Origin: Chryseobacterium rhizosphaerae
GTDB lineage: Bacteria; Bacteroidota; Bacteroidia; Flavobacteriales; Weeksellaceae
DNA length: 64,000 bases
Direction: 5' to 3'
NCBI RefSeq assembly: GCF_003385455.1
Contig: NZ_QNUF01000024.1
Location: 1 to 64,000 of the forward strand
Positions 9,040-17,480 of this stretch are shown piece after piece (positions within the stretch are counted from its first letter, which is position 1; each line of letters opens with the position of its first letter). Made by a program: the position numbers and the translations under genes. The notes beneath the pieces were generated by a model. It saw nothing but the letters and a program-made list of their open reading frames with translations, was not told the origin of the DNA and did not search any database.

Positions 9040-9070
9040 ATAAAAAATCCGTAGAATATTTCTACGGATT
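9040..9070 (-). terminator. Intrinsic terminator of the 9096-9461 gene
   Basis: Perfect 11-base arms (9046-9056 and 9060-9070, AATCCGTAGAA type) around a 3-base loop; on the minus strand the hairpin is followed by TTTTTTATG. Confidence 0.8.
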
Positions 9071-9095
9071 CCCGGTTACTAGGTTTTTATATTGA

Positions 9096-9461
9096 TTAGA
9101 ACTTTACTTCAGAATTCATACCGTCACTTGACGTTTTGATCTTAATGTCAGGACTGTTATGGATTTCAGCCCTGTTTCTTGCATCGATATATTTTTTAAT
9201 AGTGTCGTAATTGGCCTGATCGATGCTCATATTTTCAAACAAATACGTCTTTAAGACAATATGCTGGTTGAAAATGTTCCGGGCACTCTCTGCCTGGCTG
9301 CTGTCCTTCACCGCCACACTCGCCAGATATTGTGTGTGATTATCTTCGCTATTAAGGTATATGATGTAATCTGAATTTCCGAATCCTGAGTTTTCCAGAT
9401 CATTTTCAAGCTTTTTGTAATCGCTGTTGTGCTCAAATAGCCCAGCTAATATATTTGACAT
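9096..9461 (-). CDS. Conserved hypothetical protein, 121 aa
   Basis: A soluble 121-residue protein beginning MSNILAGLFEHNSDYKKLEN. The first half resembles the small ferredoxin-like modules of general-stress proteins (a predicted beta strand SDYIIYLNS, then a helix SQAESARNIFNQH), but I cannot match it with confidence to YflT/YsnF. The C-terminus is polar (KIKTSSDGMNSEVKF). It has its own terminator and a ~400-base A/T-rich upstream region, so it looks like a monocistronic unit. Function unknown. Confidence 0.7.
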   Translation of the reverse strand: MSNILAGLFEHNSDYKKLENDLENSGFGNSDYIIYLNSEDNHTQYLASVAVKDSSQAESARNIFNQHIVLKTYLFENMSIDQANYDTIKKYIDARNRAEIHNSPDIKIKTSSDGMNSEVKF

Positions 9462-9800
9462 AATTAATGGGTTTTAAAGTTGTTATTAAAGTTAGTAATA
9501 ATTTTCCGATTTATTTAAATAAAAAACAATAAAATTTATCTATTAATGTTCTATCTATAATACAATGTTAAAATTTTTAAGAATGTCTATTGAACGCATG
9601 TTTAATATTGTGATTAAAGTAAATCATAATATTTCTCATACAACATCTGTAGGTTCCTCTGATACCAAGGGATTGAAAATCATTGCCGTGATGTAAGTCT
9701 AATTTATCTCTCGCTGATTTATGAGGTTTTCCATGTATTTGTATACTGTGTTTAACTTTCAGAAAAACTGAAAATCAATGCTGCTTGATGACAGGTAATA
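9462..9800. other. Intergenic region without a recognised gene
   Basis: Between the 9461 start and the acs terminator I find no ORF of coding character, RNA gene or clear repeat. The A/T-rich part (9470-9640) should hold the promoter of the 121-aa gene. Confidence 0.6.
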
Positions 9801-9801
9801 T

Positions 9802-9835
9802 AAAAAGAGACCGCTTCAATGGTTGAAACGGCCTC
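9802..9835 (-). terminator. Terminator of acs
   Basis: 13-base arms (9807-9819 and 9823-9835) around a 3-base loop. In minus-strand RNA the two imperfect positions become G-U pairs, while on the plus strand they would be A-C mismatches, so the hairpin is built for minus-strand transcription. UUUUU follows. Confidence 0.75.
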
Positions 9836-9857
9836 TGTATTTACATGCTGGAAGTAA

Positions 9858-11765
9858 TTAAATTCTTTCATTCTTAATTTCCTCTACAATCTCCGGGTTC
9901 AGTAAAGTACTGATGTCTCCGAAGTTGCTAAAGTCGCCTTCCGCAATTTTTCTCAATATTCTACGCATGATTTTTCCGGAACGGGTTTTAGGAAGTCCTG
10001 AAACGAATTGGATCTTATCAAGCTTGGCAATAGGTCCGATCTGATCAGAAATCAACTGGTTAATTTCTTTCTTAAGATTTTCCTTATCACGCCCCTCTCC
10101 GGACTCCTTAAGCATAACATACCCGTATAAAGCGTTTCCTTTAATATCATGTGGATATCCTACGATTGCTGATTCTGCAACAGCTGGATGTTGGTTGATA
10201 CTGTCTTCAATAGGAGCTGTTCCTAGATTATGTCCCGAAACAATGATCACATCATCCACACGGCCTGTAATTCTGTAATAACCCACCTCGTCTCTTAAAG
10301 CTCCATCTCCTGTAAAATATTTTCCAGGGAAAGCTGTAAAATATGTTTCTTTATACCTTTGATGATCTCCCCAGATTGTTCTTGCAATTCCTGGCCATGG
10401 GAAGCGGATGCAGAGATTTCCTGTCACCTGGTTTCCTGTAATTTCGTTGCGCTTGTCATCCATTAAAACCGGCTGTATTCCAGGTAAAGGAAGTGTAGCA
10501 TAGGTTGGTTTTGTAGGAGTTACAAATGGAAGAGGTGAAATCATAATCCCTCCCGTTTCGGTTTGCCACCACGTATCCACAATCGGACATTTTTTCTTTC
10601 CAACATGATCATTGAACCAGTGCCATGCTTCATCATTAATAGGTTCACCTACAGAGCCTATTACTTTTAAAGAGCTTAAATCATGCTTGTCTACCCACTC
10701 TGCGCTTTCTTTAGCTAAAGAACGGATCGCGGTAGGAGCGGTATAGAACTGCGTGATCTTATGTTTTTCAATCACTTCCCAGAAACGGTCCGGTTCAGGG
10801 TAGGTAGGAACTCCTTCAAAGATAACGGTAGTAGCACCGTTTAATAACGGTCCGTAAAGAATGTAAGAATGCCCCGTGATCCATCCGATGTCTGCTGTAC
10901 ACCAGTAAATATCATTTTCTTTATAGTTGAATACATTTTTGAAAGTATAAGCGGTATACACCATATAACCGGCGCAGGTATGAAGCATTCCTTTCGGTTT
11001 TCCGGTAGATCCGGAAGTATAAAGGATGAAAAGAGGATCTTCGGAATCCATAATGACCGTAACGAAATCAGGAGATGCTTTTTCATACAGATCAGCCAGC
11101 CAATGGTCTCTGCCGTCCTTCATTTTAATCTCATTATGAGTTCTTTTTACCACCAGTACATTTTCTACAGTCGGGGTTTTTTCCAGGGCCTCATCTACAA
11201 TGCTTTTTAAATCCAAAACTTTATTCCCTCTATAACTTCCATCTGAAGTAATAACCATTTTAGCTTCACAGTCATTCACCCTTGAGGCTACTGCAGCAGC
11301 TGAGAACCCTGCAAAAATAACAGAGTGAACAGCTCCTAATTTAGCACAAGCCAGCATCGTAACTGCTAATTCAGGAATCATCGGGAGATAAATACATACT
11401 CTGTCTCCTTTTTCAATGCCCATATCCCGTAAAACATTGGCTGTTTTGTTGACGCGGGTGTAGAGTTCGTTATAAGATATATGCTGAGCTTCTTCTTTAG
11501 GGTCATTGGGTTCCCAGATAATAGCTGTTTTGTCTCCTCTTATGGCAAGGTGCCTGTCGATACAGTTTTTCGTAATATTGAGTTTGGCATTTTTGAACCA
11601 TGTGATTTTTGCTTCATTCATATCATACTTAACCACCTTGCTCCATCGCTGATACCACACGAAGTTTTGATCCGCTACTTTATCCCAGAATTTCTTAGGA
11701 TTTTTGATAGACTTTTTATAATCTTCAAAATATTGTGGTAAATCTTCTATTAAGTAATTTCTCAT
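9858..11765 (-). CDS. acs: Acetyl-CoA synthetase (acetate-CoA ligase)
   Basis: 635 residues, full length for AcsA. It has the adenylate-forming motifs ILYTSGSTGKPKGM, DTWWQTETGG, the YRITGRVDDVI hinge, and a C-terminal PKTRSGKIMRR with the catalytic Lys whose acetylation typically regulates the enzyme. It converts acetate, ATP and CoA to acetyl-CoA through acetyl-AMP in the cytoplasm. It is the last of eight minus-strand genes that include propionyl-CoA synthetase, a sensor kinase fused to a transporter domain, a symporter and a porin, which together look like an acetate/propionate uptake and activation module. The gap to prpE is 57 bases. Confidence 0.95.
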   Translation of the reverse strand: MRNYLIEDLPQYFEDYKKSIKNPKKFWDKVADQNFVWYQRWSKVVKYDMNEAKITWFKNAKLNITKNCIDRHLAIRGDKTAIIWEPNDPKEEAQHISYNELYTRVNKTANVLRDMGIEKGDRVCIYLPMIPELAVTMLACAKLGAVHSVIFAGFSAAAVASRVNDCEAKMVITSDGSYRGNKVLDLKSIVDEALEKTPTVENVLVVKRTHNEIKMKDGRDHWLADLYEKASPDFVTVIMDSEDPLFILYTSGSTGKPKGMLHTCAGYMVYTAYTFKNVFNYKENDIYWCTADIGWITGHSYILYGPLLNGATTVIFEGVPTYPEPDRFWEVIEKHKITQFYTAPTAIRSLAKESAEWVDKHDLSSLKVIGSVGEPINDEAWHWFNDHVGKKKCPIVDTWWQTETGGIMISPLPFVTPTKPTYATLPLPGIQPVLMDDKRNEITGNQVTGNLCIRFPWPGIARTIWGDHQRYKETYFTAFPGKYFTGDGALRDEVGYYRITGRVDDVIIVSGHNLGTAPIEDSINQHPAVAESAIVGYPHDIKGNALYGYVMLKESGEGRDKENLKKEINQLISDQIGPIAKLDKIQFVSGLPKTRSGKIMRRILRKIAEGDFSNFGDISTLLNPEIVEEIKNERI

Positions 11766-11822
11766 ATCCCTTTCGTTTTTTTGAAATTTTATTATACTTT
11801 AAATTTATGTTTAAATTCTCGT

Positions 11823-13706
11823 TTAAGCCTTATAAACCTCGATTTTTTCCTGGATTTCTTCAATGATTTTCTCATCATCAATGGTCGATGGAATCTGAAA
11901 ATCTTTCCCATCAAGCAATGTTCTGATCAGCTTTCTTAAAATCTTTCCGGATCGTGTTTTGGGTAAGCGCTTGACAACCATAGCGTTTTTTAAAAAGGCT
12001 ACCGCACCAATTTTTTCACGAACCATTTTGATGATCTCTTTTTCTATTTCCTCTTCTGAAACTCGTGTTCCGTTTTTTAAAACCACTGTTGCAAAAGGAA
12101 TCTGACCCTTTAAGTCATCATCAATACCCACAACAGCACATTCTGCGACATCAGGATGGGATGAGACAATTTCTTCCATTTCCGAGGTGGAAAGCCTGTG
12201 TCCGGCAACATTGATTACATCATCCACTCTTCCGGTAATAAAAATGTAACCATCTTCATCCTGGATAGCGCCGTCTCCCGAAAAATAATAACCGTTGTAT
12301 TGGGATAGATAGCTGTCCTCAAAGCGTTCATAGTCTTTCCATATTCCAAGTAATGCACCCGGAGGAAGGGGGAGTTTGATCACAAGGTAGCCTTCGTGAT
12401 GAGGGTCGAGTTCTAATCCGTTTTCATCAAAAATTTTAATATCATATCCAGGAATAGGTTTTCCTGCAGAAGCTCTTTTGATGGTATACTGATCTGAAGT
12501 CAGTAATCCCAGCATGGGCCATCCTGATTCTGTTTGCCACCAATGATCAATAGCCGGAACTCCGATATGCTCTGCAAACCAGTCCAGTGTTGCTACATCA
12601 CAGCGCTCGCCTGCTAAAAACTGTTTTTTAAAATGGGAAAGATCATATTTTTTGACCAATTCTCCATTGGGGTCTTCTTTCTTGATGGCCCTGATAGCGG
12701 TAGGAGCCGTAAACATAACGGAAACCTTATATTCTGAAATAATTCTCCAGAAAGTTCCCGCATCAGGAGTCATGATAGGCTTTCCTTCAAAAATAACGGT
12801 CGTATTTCTATTGATCAACGGTCCATACACAGAAAAACTATGCCCAACGGCCCATCCGAAATCAGAAGCTGCCCAGTAGGTTTCTCCCGGTTCAACTCCA
12901 TACACATATTTCATAGAGAATTGTAGGGCTGTAGCATAGCCCCCGGTATCACGGACGATCCCTTTAGGTTTTCCCGTAGTTCCGGATGTATAAAGAAGGT
13001 AAAGAGGGTGGGTAGATTCCACTGAAATACAATCAGCCGGTGCTGACTTCTGTACCAGCTCTTCATAATCAATGAGTCCGTCAAACATTTCATGCTGGTT
13101 ATCTACCAATTTTCTGTTGTAAACGACAATATGGTCCACTTTATCCTGGGCCAGTTCAATTGCTTTTTCTACCAAAGGAAGATAGGGGATTCTTTTAGCG
13201 ATTTCTATACCTGCTGTAGCGGTGATTAATACTTTCGGTTTGCAGTCGTCAATTCTCACCACCAATTCATGAGGGGCAAAACCGCCAAAAACCACATTAT
13301 GAATAACTCCAATTCTTGCGCATGCCAGCATGGCAAAAAGGGTTTGCGGTATCATGGGCATATAGATGACTGCGGTGTCTCCTTTTTTTAATCCTAAAGA
13401 AGATAATCCTCCCGCAAATTTTGAAATTTCTTCCTTGGCCTGATTGAAAGTATAGGTTTTCTTCGCACCGGTTACGGGTGAATCATAAACAAGGGCATTC
13501 TGATCCCCAAAACCATCTTCAATATGCCTGTCAATACATAAATGACACATATTAAGTTTTCCGTCAGAAAACCATTGAGGGTAACCGTTACCATCTTTGG
13601 AAAGGATCTTTTGTGGGAACTCAAACCATTGTATTTCTGCGGCCTGGTCTTTCCAGAAGCCTTCTTTATCTTCTATACTTTGTTTAAATAACGTATCTGT
13701 CTTCAT
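11823..13706 (-). CDS. prpE: Propionyl-CoA synthetase-like acyl-CoA ligase
   Basis: 627 residues. The N-terminal pattern FKQSIEDKEGFWKDQA and LNMCHLCIDRH follows the PrpE subfamily rather than AcsA (compare E. coli PrpE, SINEPEKFWAEQA and LCHNAIDRW). The ligase motifs LLYTSGTTGKPKGIV, DHWWQTESGWP, FITGRVDDVI and PKTRSGKILRK (catalytic Lys) are intact. Expected reaction: propionate plus ATP and CoA to propionyl-CoA; it may also take acetate or butyrate. It sits between acs and the response regulator on the same strand. A perfect palindrome and a heptamer array separate it from the regulator, so the two parts of the cluster may be separate transcripts. Confidence 0.85.
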   Translation of the reverse strand: MKTDTLFKQSIEDKEGFWKDQAAEIQWFEFPQKILSKDGNGYPQWFSDGKLNMCHLCIDRHIEDGFGDQNALVYDSPVTGAKKTYTFNQAKEEISKFAGGLSSLGLKKGDTAVIYMPMIPQTLFAMLACARIGVIHNVVFGGFAPHELVVRIDDCKPKVLITATAGIEIAKRIPYLPLVEKAIELAQDKVDHIVVYNRKLVDNQHEMFDGLIDYEELVQKSAPADCISVESTHPLYLLYTSGTTGKPKGIVRDTGGYATALQFSMKYVYGVEPGETYWAASDFGWAVGHSFSVYGPLINRNTTVIFEGKPIMTPDAGTFWRIISEYKVSVMFTAPTAIRAIKKEDPNGELVKKYDLSHFKKQFLAGERCDVATLDWFAEHIGVPAIDHWWQTESGWPMLGLLTSDQYTIKRASAGKPIPGYDIKIFDENGLELDPHHEGYLVIKLPLPPGALLGIWKDYERFEDSYLSQYNGYYFSGDGAIQDEDGYIFITGRVDDVINVAGHRLSTSEMEEIVSSHPDVAECAVVGIDDDLKGQIPFATVVLKNGTRVSEEEIEKEIIKMVREKIGAVAFLKNAMVVKRLPKTRSGKILRKLIRTLLDGKDFQIPSTIDDEKIIEEIQEKIEVYKA

Positions 13707-13731
13707 AACAATAGTCGTGTGTTTGGTTTAA

Positions 13732-13766
13732 TACCCTTGTCAAGGTTTTAAACCTTGACAAGGGTA
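13732..13766. repeat. Perfect 17-1-17 palindrome, copy 1
   Basis: Arms TACCCTTGTCAAGGTTT and its exact complement around a single T. The inner 29 bases (13735-13763) are identical to 26578-26606. It lies upstream of prpE, has no T-run specific to one strand, and could act as a bidirectional hairpin or a REP-like repeat. Confidence 0.85.
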
Positions 13767-13815
13767 AGTAGTCGTTTTAGTGTGATCTAAAGGCGAAACA
13801 GTCCCTTCTTTTCAT

Positions 13816-13864
13816 CTCATGTCTCATATCTCATATCTCGTGTCTCTTATCTCTTATCTCTTAT
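13816..13864. repeat. Seven tandem heptamers (CTCNTNT)
   Basis: Seven back-to-back 7-base units with no slippage: CTCATGT, CTCATAT twice, CTCGTGT, then CTCTTAT three times. It lies between prpE and the response regulator. Confidence 0.85.
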
Positions 13865-13885
13865 CTGAAATCCGGCATCTCCCCT

Positions 13886-14248
13886 CTATCCAAACATTTC
13901 CTCAATCTGCTGCATCAGTTTCTTAATCGAGTAAGGTTTTGTTACATAGGCGTCAGCTCCCATTTCAAGACCTTTTTCAATGTCTCTCGGGTTATTTTTG
14001 GCGCTGAGAAAGATGACTTTTGTGTCTTTCATTTTGTCATCCTGTTTGATGAGATCCAGCGTGCTGTATCCATCAAGATTAGGCATCATGATATCGAGGA
14101 GGATTACATCGGGAACCATTGTTTTTAAGAATTCCAGAACTTCTGTTCCGTCGCGTGCAATATAGACGTCATATCCGTTTTTCTTAAAGCTGTATTCCAG
14201 CGACATTAATATTTTGTGTTCGTCGTCTGCAATGATTATCTTTCTCAT
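13886..14248 (-). CDS. Receiver-only response regulator
   Basis: A 120-residue CheY-like domain and nothing more: acidic pocket Asp8-Asp9, phospho-acceptor Asp52 (LLDIMMPN), Ser82 and Lys104 (TKPYS). It starts 9 bases after the hybrid symporter/histidine kinase, its evident partner. In the better known CrbS-CrbR pair, which controls acs in gamma-proteobacteria, the regulator carries a LuxR-type DNA-binding domain; here no output domain is present, so it must act through protein contact or a further partner. It precedes prpE and acs on the same strand. Confidence 0.9.
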   Translation of the reverse strand: MRKIIIADDEHKILMSLEYSFKKNGYDVYIARDGTEVLEFLKTMVPDVILLDIMMPNLDGYSTLDLIKQDDKMKDTKVIFLSAKNNPRDIEKGLEMGADAYVTKPYSIKKLMQQIEEMFG

Positions 14249-14257
14249 AGGTGCTTT

Positions 14258-16963
14258 TTAAGAATGTTCAACTTCATTTTTAATCTCTTTTATTATTTTC
14301 TCAGGAATACTGATGGTGAAAGTGACGCCAAGTCCGCTGTTTTCAGCTTTGATACTTCCACCGTGAGCCTGTACGATTTTTTTAGAAATCGCGAGCCCGA
14401 GTCCGCTTCCTGTAGGTTTTAAAATATTCTGGTTTTTGGATTGGTAAAACTTGTCAAAGATCATTTCCAGGTCTTCCTCAGGAATATGTTTTCCCGTGTT
14501 GAAAATAGAAATGATTAGCTGGCTTTCCTTTTCAAAAAGTTTGGTTTGTATAGTACCTTGTTCATCGGTGAATTTCAATGCATTTCCCCAAATATTCTGA
14601 AAAAGCTGGATCATCCTTGCTTCATCGTATTCAAATATAAACTGATTCAGAAGATTCACTTCACTTAAATGAATGTTTTTCTGCTGGATCAGGTGGAGGA
14701 GTGGGTTCAATGCTTTTTTATAAGTTTCAATGATGTTGTTTTTCTGAATACTTAGTAGGATTTCTCCATGTTGAAGCTTGTCAAGGTAAAGAATATCGTT
14801 GATGATTTCACTTAACCTGTCAGATTCTGTGATGATATTATTTAAAAACTCCTGCTTGATATCAAAAGGGATATCGTCGTCATCCGCTAAAATTTCTCCG
14901 GCGGAACGGATAGCTGTAATCGGGGTTCTCAGTTCGTGGGCAACAGAATCCAGAAAATCATCTTTCTGACGGTCTTTGACAATCAGGTTTTCGTTGGCGG
15001 TACGCAGATCATCAGAAAGTTTTTGGAGTTCTTCAGACTGCTCTGTCAATTTTTTATTTAAGCTGATGTTTTCCTGGGATTCCTCCAGGATATTCAATAC
15101 CTCTTTTAGAGATATTTTATCTTCTTTGGTTACACCTTCAATCAAAATTTTTGCTGACGCAGTGCCTATTCTTCCTGCTAAAAGGTTTTCCGAGAATTTA
15201 ATAAACCTTGAGTCTGCCGTTTCTGTATTAGAATCGATATTATATTTTAAGTTGAAAATTCTTAGAGCCTGCTCCGTTTTACTTTTACCTAGAAACCTTT
15301 CGAGGATATTCTGGATATCGGAAATATAAGCTGTACCTCGCCATATAAAAGCGTTTTCGTGATTTTGAATATATTTGTCGATATCTACATACAGTTCCGC
15401 AAAGTTTCTTTCTCTGTAATTTCCTTTGGTACTCACGGAAATGATGGTAAATAAACCGGTATTCACCAAAATTGACCAGAAAAATATCTGTGGAATTCTC
15501 CCCAAATAAGGGATGGTGAAAAAGCCGAAAGCATCATACATTTCTCTCAACACTCCTTTGAACTCCTGGTTGTAAGAAAAATAATATTGAGGAATAATCA
15601 ATCCGAAATAACAGATTGCCAATCCAGCGATAAGCCCGATGACAGCCCCTTTATAACTTCCTCTCCTCCAGAATAGAGCACCAAAAAATGAAGGAGCTAA
15701 TTGTCCGATGACAACAAATGAAATCAAACCTACAGAATCAAGAGAGGTCTTCAGTATAAAATATTTATAGAAGGCAAAAGCCATAATAATCAGTGCGAAA
15801 ATGCTGAATTTTCTGATGTTGGTAATATTTCTTGTGTTCTGTTCTTCACTTTCGGATTTGAACTTTCCAAGCAAGCCATAAGGAATGATCAGGTTATTGG
15901 ATAACATGATGGATAAAGTAATGGCTGAGATAATGATCATTGAAATGCACGAGCTTAACCCGCCAAGGAAAACCAAGACTGTAATCAGCGTGTTGTCAAA
16001 ATGTTGTGGAATTAAAATAGAGTAGAACTCCGGATTTACTTTCTGTCCATCGAAAATCAATCTTCCGCCCCAGGCGATAGGAAAGATGAATACAGTGAAA
16101 ATCAACAGGTAAAGAGGGAAGAACCAAATAGCTGTTTTAATATGTTTCTCCTGTCTGTTCTCCACAATAGCGGTATGGAATTGTCTGGGCAAAATACAGA
16201 TGGCTGTAGCGGAAATCATACACAGGAGCATCCAGTTCATAGCGCCCTCAGTTCCGTTGAATGTATTTTTTTCTTTAAAATCTTTAAACTGGCTTGCCTT
16301 CTGATAAATATCTGAAAAACCATCAAATACATAATAAATGACAAAAAAGCCAAGAATGATAATGAAGAATAATTTTAAAAAACTTTCCAGGGCAATGGCT
16401 GAAATAATTCCCAGTCGCTTTTCCGAAGCGTCTACATATCGCGTTCCATAATAAGAGGAAAATAAAGCAATTAAAACGACCACAAAAGTAGCATTGTCAG
16501 TAAGGATATCTTTTGACATCGGTGTTTCGGTAACCAGATGAAAGGTCTCGGAAATCGCTTTAATCTGCAATCCAATATAAGGGACGATAGCAAAAAGACA
16601 TACTATGGTAATAATAGCACTGAAGCTTCTGCTGTTTCCGTATCGCAATGAAATGAAATCTGCAAGACTACTGATTTTATTGACTCTTGAAATCCTTACA
16701 ATCCGTGTATTGATATAAATCCATGCAGGAATAATCATGATGGGACCGATGTAGATCGGTAAATAGTTTAATCCGCTTGTAGCTGCTACACCAATACTTC
16801 CATAGTAAGTCCATGCCGTACAGTATACGGCAAGAGACAAAGCATAAATGTAAGGATTGTTGATCCAGACCTTGCTTTTCTTCTTCTCTGCCAGATAGGC
16901 AACTAAGAACAAAAGGGCCAGATAAAACAAGACTACAGAAAATAAAGCGAAACTACTCATCAT
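14258..16963 (-). CDS. Histidine kinase with N-terminal sodium/solute-symporter domain (CbrA/CrbS-like)
   Basis: 901 residues. Residues ~1-490 form a sodium:solute symporter (SSS) domain with about 13 membrane segments (YLPIYIGPIMIIPAWIYIN; ISSLADFISLRYGNSRSFSA). A linker (~500-640) leads to a coiled coil and HisKA domain with phospho-accepting His near residue 676 (SVAHELRTPITA), then a HATPase domain (FQNIWGNALKF; FDKFYQS; GSGLGLAISKKIV). Kinases of this build (CbrA, CrbS) sense or import a substrate and phosphorylate a response regulator. Here the partner is the receiver protein 9 bases downstream, and the location between a symporter and acs points to acetate or propionate as the signal. 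The start overlaps the upstream 64-aa gene by 11 bases. Confidence 0.9.
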   Translation of the reverse strand: MMSSFALFSVVLFYLALLFLVAYLAEKKKSKVWINNPYIYALSLAVYCTAWTYYGSIGVAATSGLNYLPIYIGPIMIIPAWIYINTRIVRISRVNKISSLADFISLRYGNSRSFSAIITIVCLFAIVPYIGLQIKAISETFHLVTETPMSKDILTDNATFVVVLIALFSSYYGTRYVDASEKRLGIISAIALESFLKLFFIIILGFFVIYYVFDGFSDIYQKASQFKDFKEKNTFNGTEGAMNWMLLCMISATAICILPRQFHTAIVENRQEKHIKTAIWFFPLYLLIFTVFIFPIAWGGRLIFDGQKVNPEFYSILIPQHFDNTLITVLVFLGGLSSCISMIIISAITLSIMLSNNLIIPYGLLGKFKSESEEQNTRNITNIRKFSIFALIIMAFAFYKYFILKTSLDSVGLISFVVIGQLAPSFFGALFWRRGSYKGAVIGLIAGLAICYFGLIIPQYYFSYNQEFKGVLREMYDAFGFFTIPYLGRIPQIFFWSILVNTGLFTIISVSTKGNYRERNFAELYVDIDKYIQNHENAFIWRGTAYISDIQNILERFLGKSKTEQALRIFNLKYNIDSNTETADSRFIKFSENLLAGRIGTASAKILIEGVTKEDKISLKEVLNILEESQENISLNKKLTEQSEELQKLSDDLRTANENLIVKDRQKDDFLDSVAHELRTPITAIRSAGEILADDDDIPFDIKQEFLNNIITESDRLSEIINDILYLDKLQHGEILLSIQKNNIIETYKKALNPLLHLIQQKNIHLSEVNLLNQFIFEYDEARMIQLFQNIWGNALKFTDEQGTIQTKLFEKESQLIISIFNTGKHIPEEDLEMIFDKFYQSKNQNILKPTGSGLGLAISKKIVQAHGGSIKAENSGLGVTFTISIPEKIIKEIKNEVEHS

Positions 16964-17147
16964 ATTTTTTTACGATTACAAAAGATATCACGATGGAAAT
17001 CATCCAGACCGCAAACAGGTAGACCAGAATCATAGGATAGCCCAAAACACTTTTCTCACTGTTGAAAATCAATGAAATGGGAATGCTGAAAGCAATCATC
17101 AGCCCGATGCTTAAGATAATGAGTTTCTGTTCGTGTCTTTTTTTCAT
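16953..17147 (-). CDS. Small two-helix membrane protein, 64 aa
   Basis: Start chosen at the ATG at 17147 (MKKRHEQKLIILSIGLM), giving 64 residues with two membrane helices (LIILSIGLMIAFSIPISLIF and GYPMILVYLFAVWMISIVIS) and a basic tail, VKKYDE. Its 3' end overlaps the start of the symporter-kinase gene by 11 bases, implying translational coupling. Short two-helix proteins often sit next to SSS-type transporters (for example the DUF485/DUF4212 partners of acetate permease-like genes), so this may be a small subunit of the kinase's transporter domain. That is inference from position and topology. Confidence 0.8.
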   Translation of the reverse strand: MKKRHEQKLIILSIGLMIAFSIPISLIFNSEKSVLGYPMILVYLFAVWMISIVISFVIVKKYDE

Positions 17148-17165
17148 AAATGATGATTGATAAAA

Positions 17166-17198
17166 GATAATTGATGAATGCTGCATCCATCAATTATC
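17166..17198 (-). terminator. Hairpin between the DUF6814-like and 64-aa genes
   Basis: 15-base arms (17166-17180 and 17184-17198), 14 matched, around loop CTG; a TTTT run follows on the minus strand. The left arm continues a 7-base-period array (TGATGAT, TGATAAA, AGATAAT, TGATGAA from 17151), so it also belongs to the heptamer class. Confidence 0.6.
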
Positions 17199-17209
17199 CA
17201 TATTATTTT

Positions 17210-17437
17210 TTAAATTTTGTCGTCCGAATATTCTCCCGTTAACGCATAATAACCGAAAACGGCCATTCCACCCGAGACAATGGGCATCAGTACAAACAAA
17301 ATGATGATGCCAAAAACCAGATCTTCCTGTTTTCCGGAAGTGATTTTGGGAATTCCCATTACCGTGGTTCCGAAATATCCTACGATCACAGCAATTGCGA
17401 TCCATAGAATGCCTAATATTTTTTTTAGTCCGTTCAT
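17210..17437 (-). CDS. Small membrane protein, DUF6814-like, 75 aa
   Basis: 75 residues with two membrane helices (ILGILWIAIAVIVGYFG and DLVFGIIILFVLMPIVSGGM) joined by a short loop and ending in a charged tail. Length, MNGLKKILGILWIA start and position right after an MHS symporter gene fit the DUF6814 family, which I recall as a companion of flavobacterial MFS transporters. It may be a small subunit of the symporter encoded 43 bases upstream. The family name is recalled, not searched. Confidence 0.75.
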   Translation of the reverse strand: MNGLKKILGILWIAIAVIVGYFGTTVMGIPKITSGKQEDLVFGIIILFVLMPIVSGGMAVFGYYALTGEYSDDKI

Positions 17438-17480
17438 TTTAATAGTTTTAAAATTAATAAAAATTTGAGTGATTCAATGC

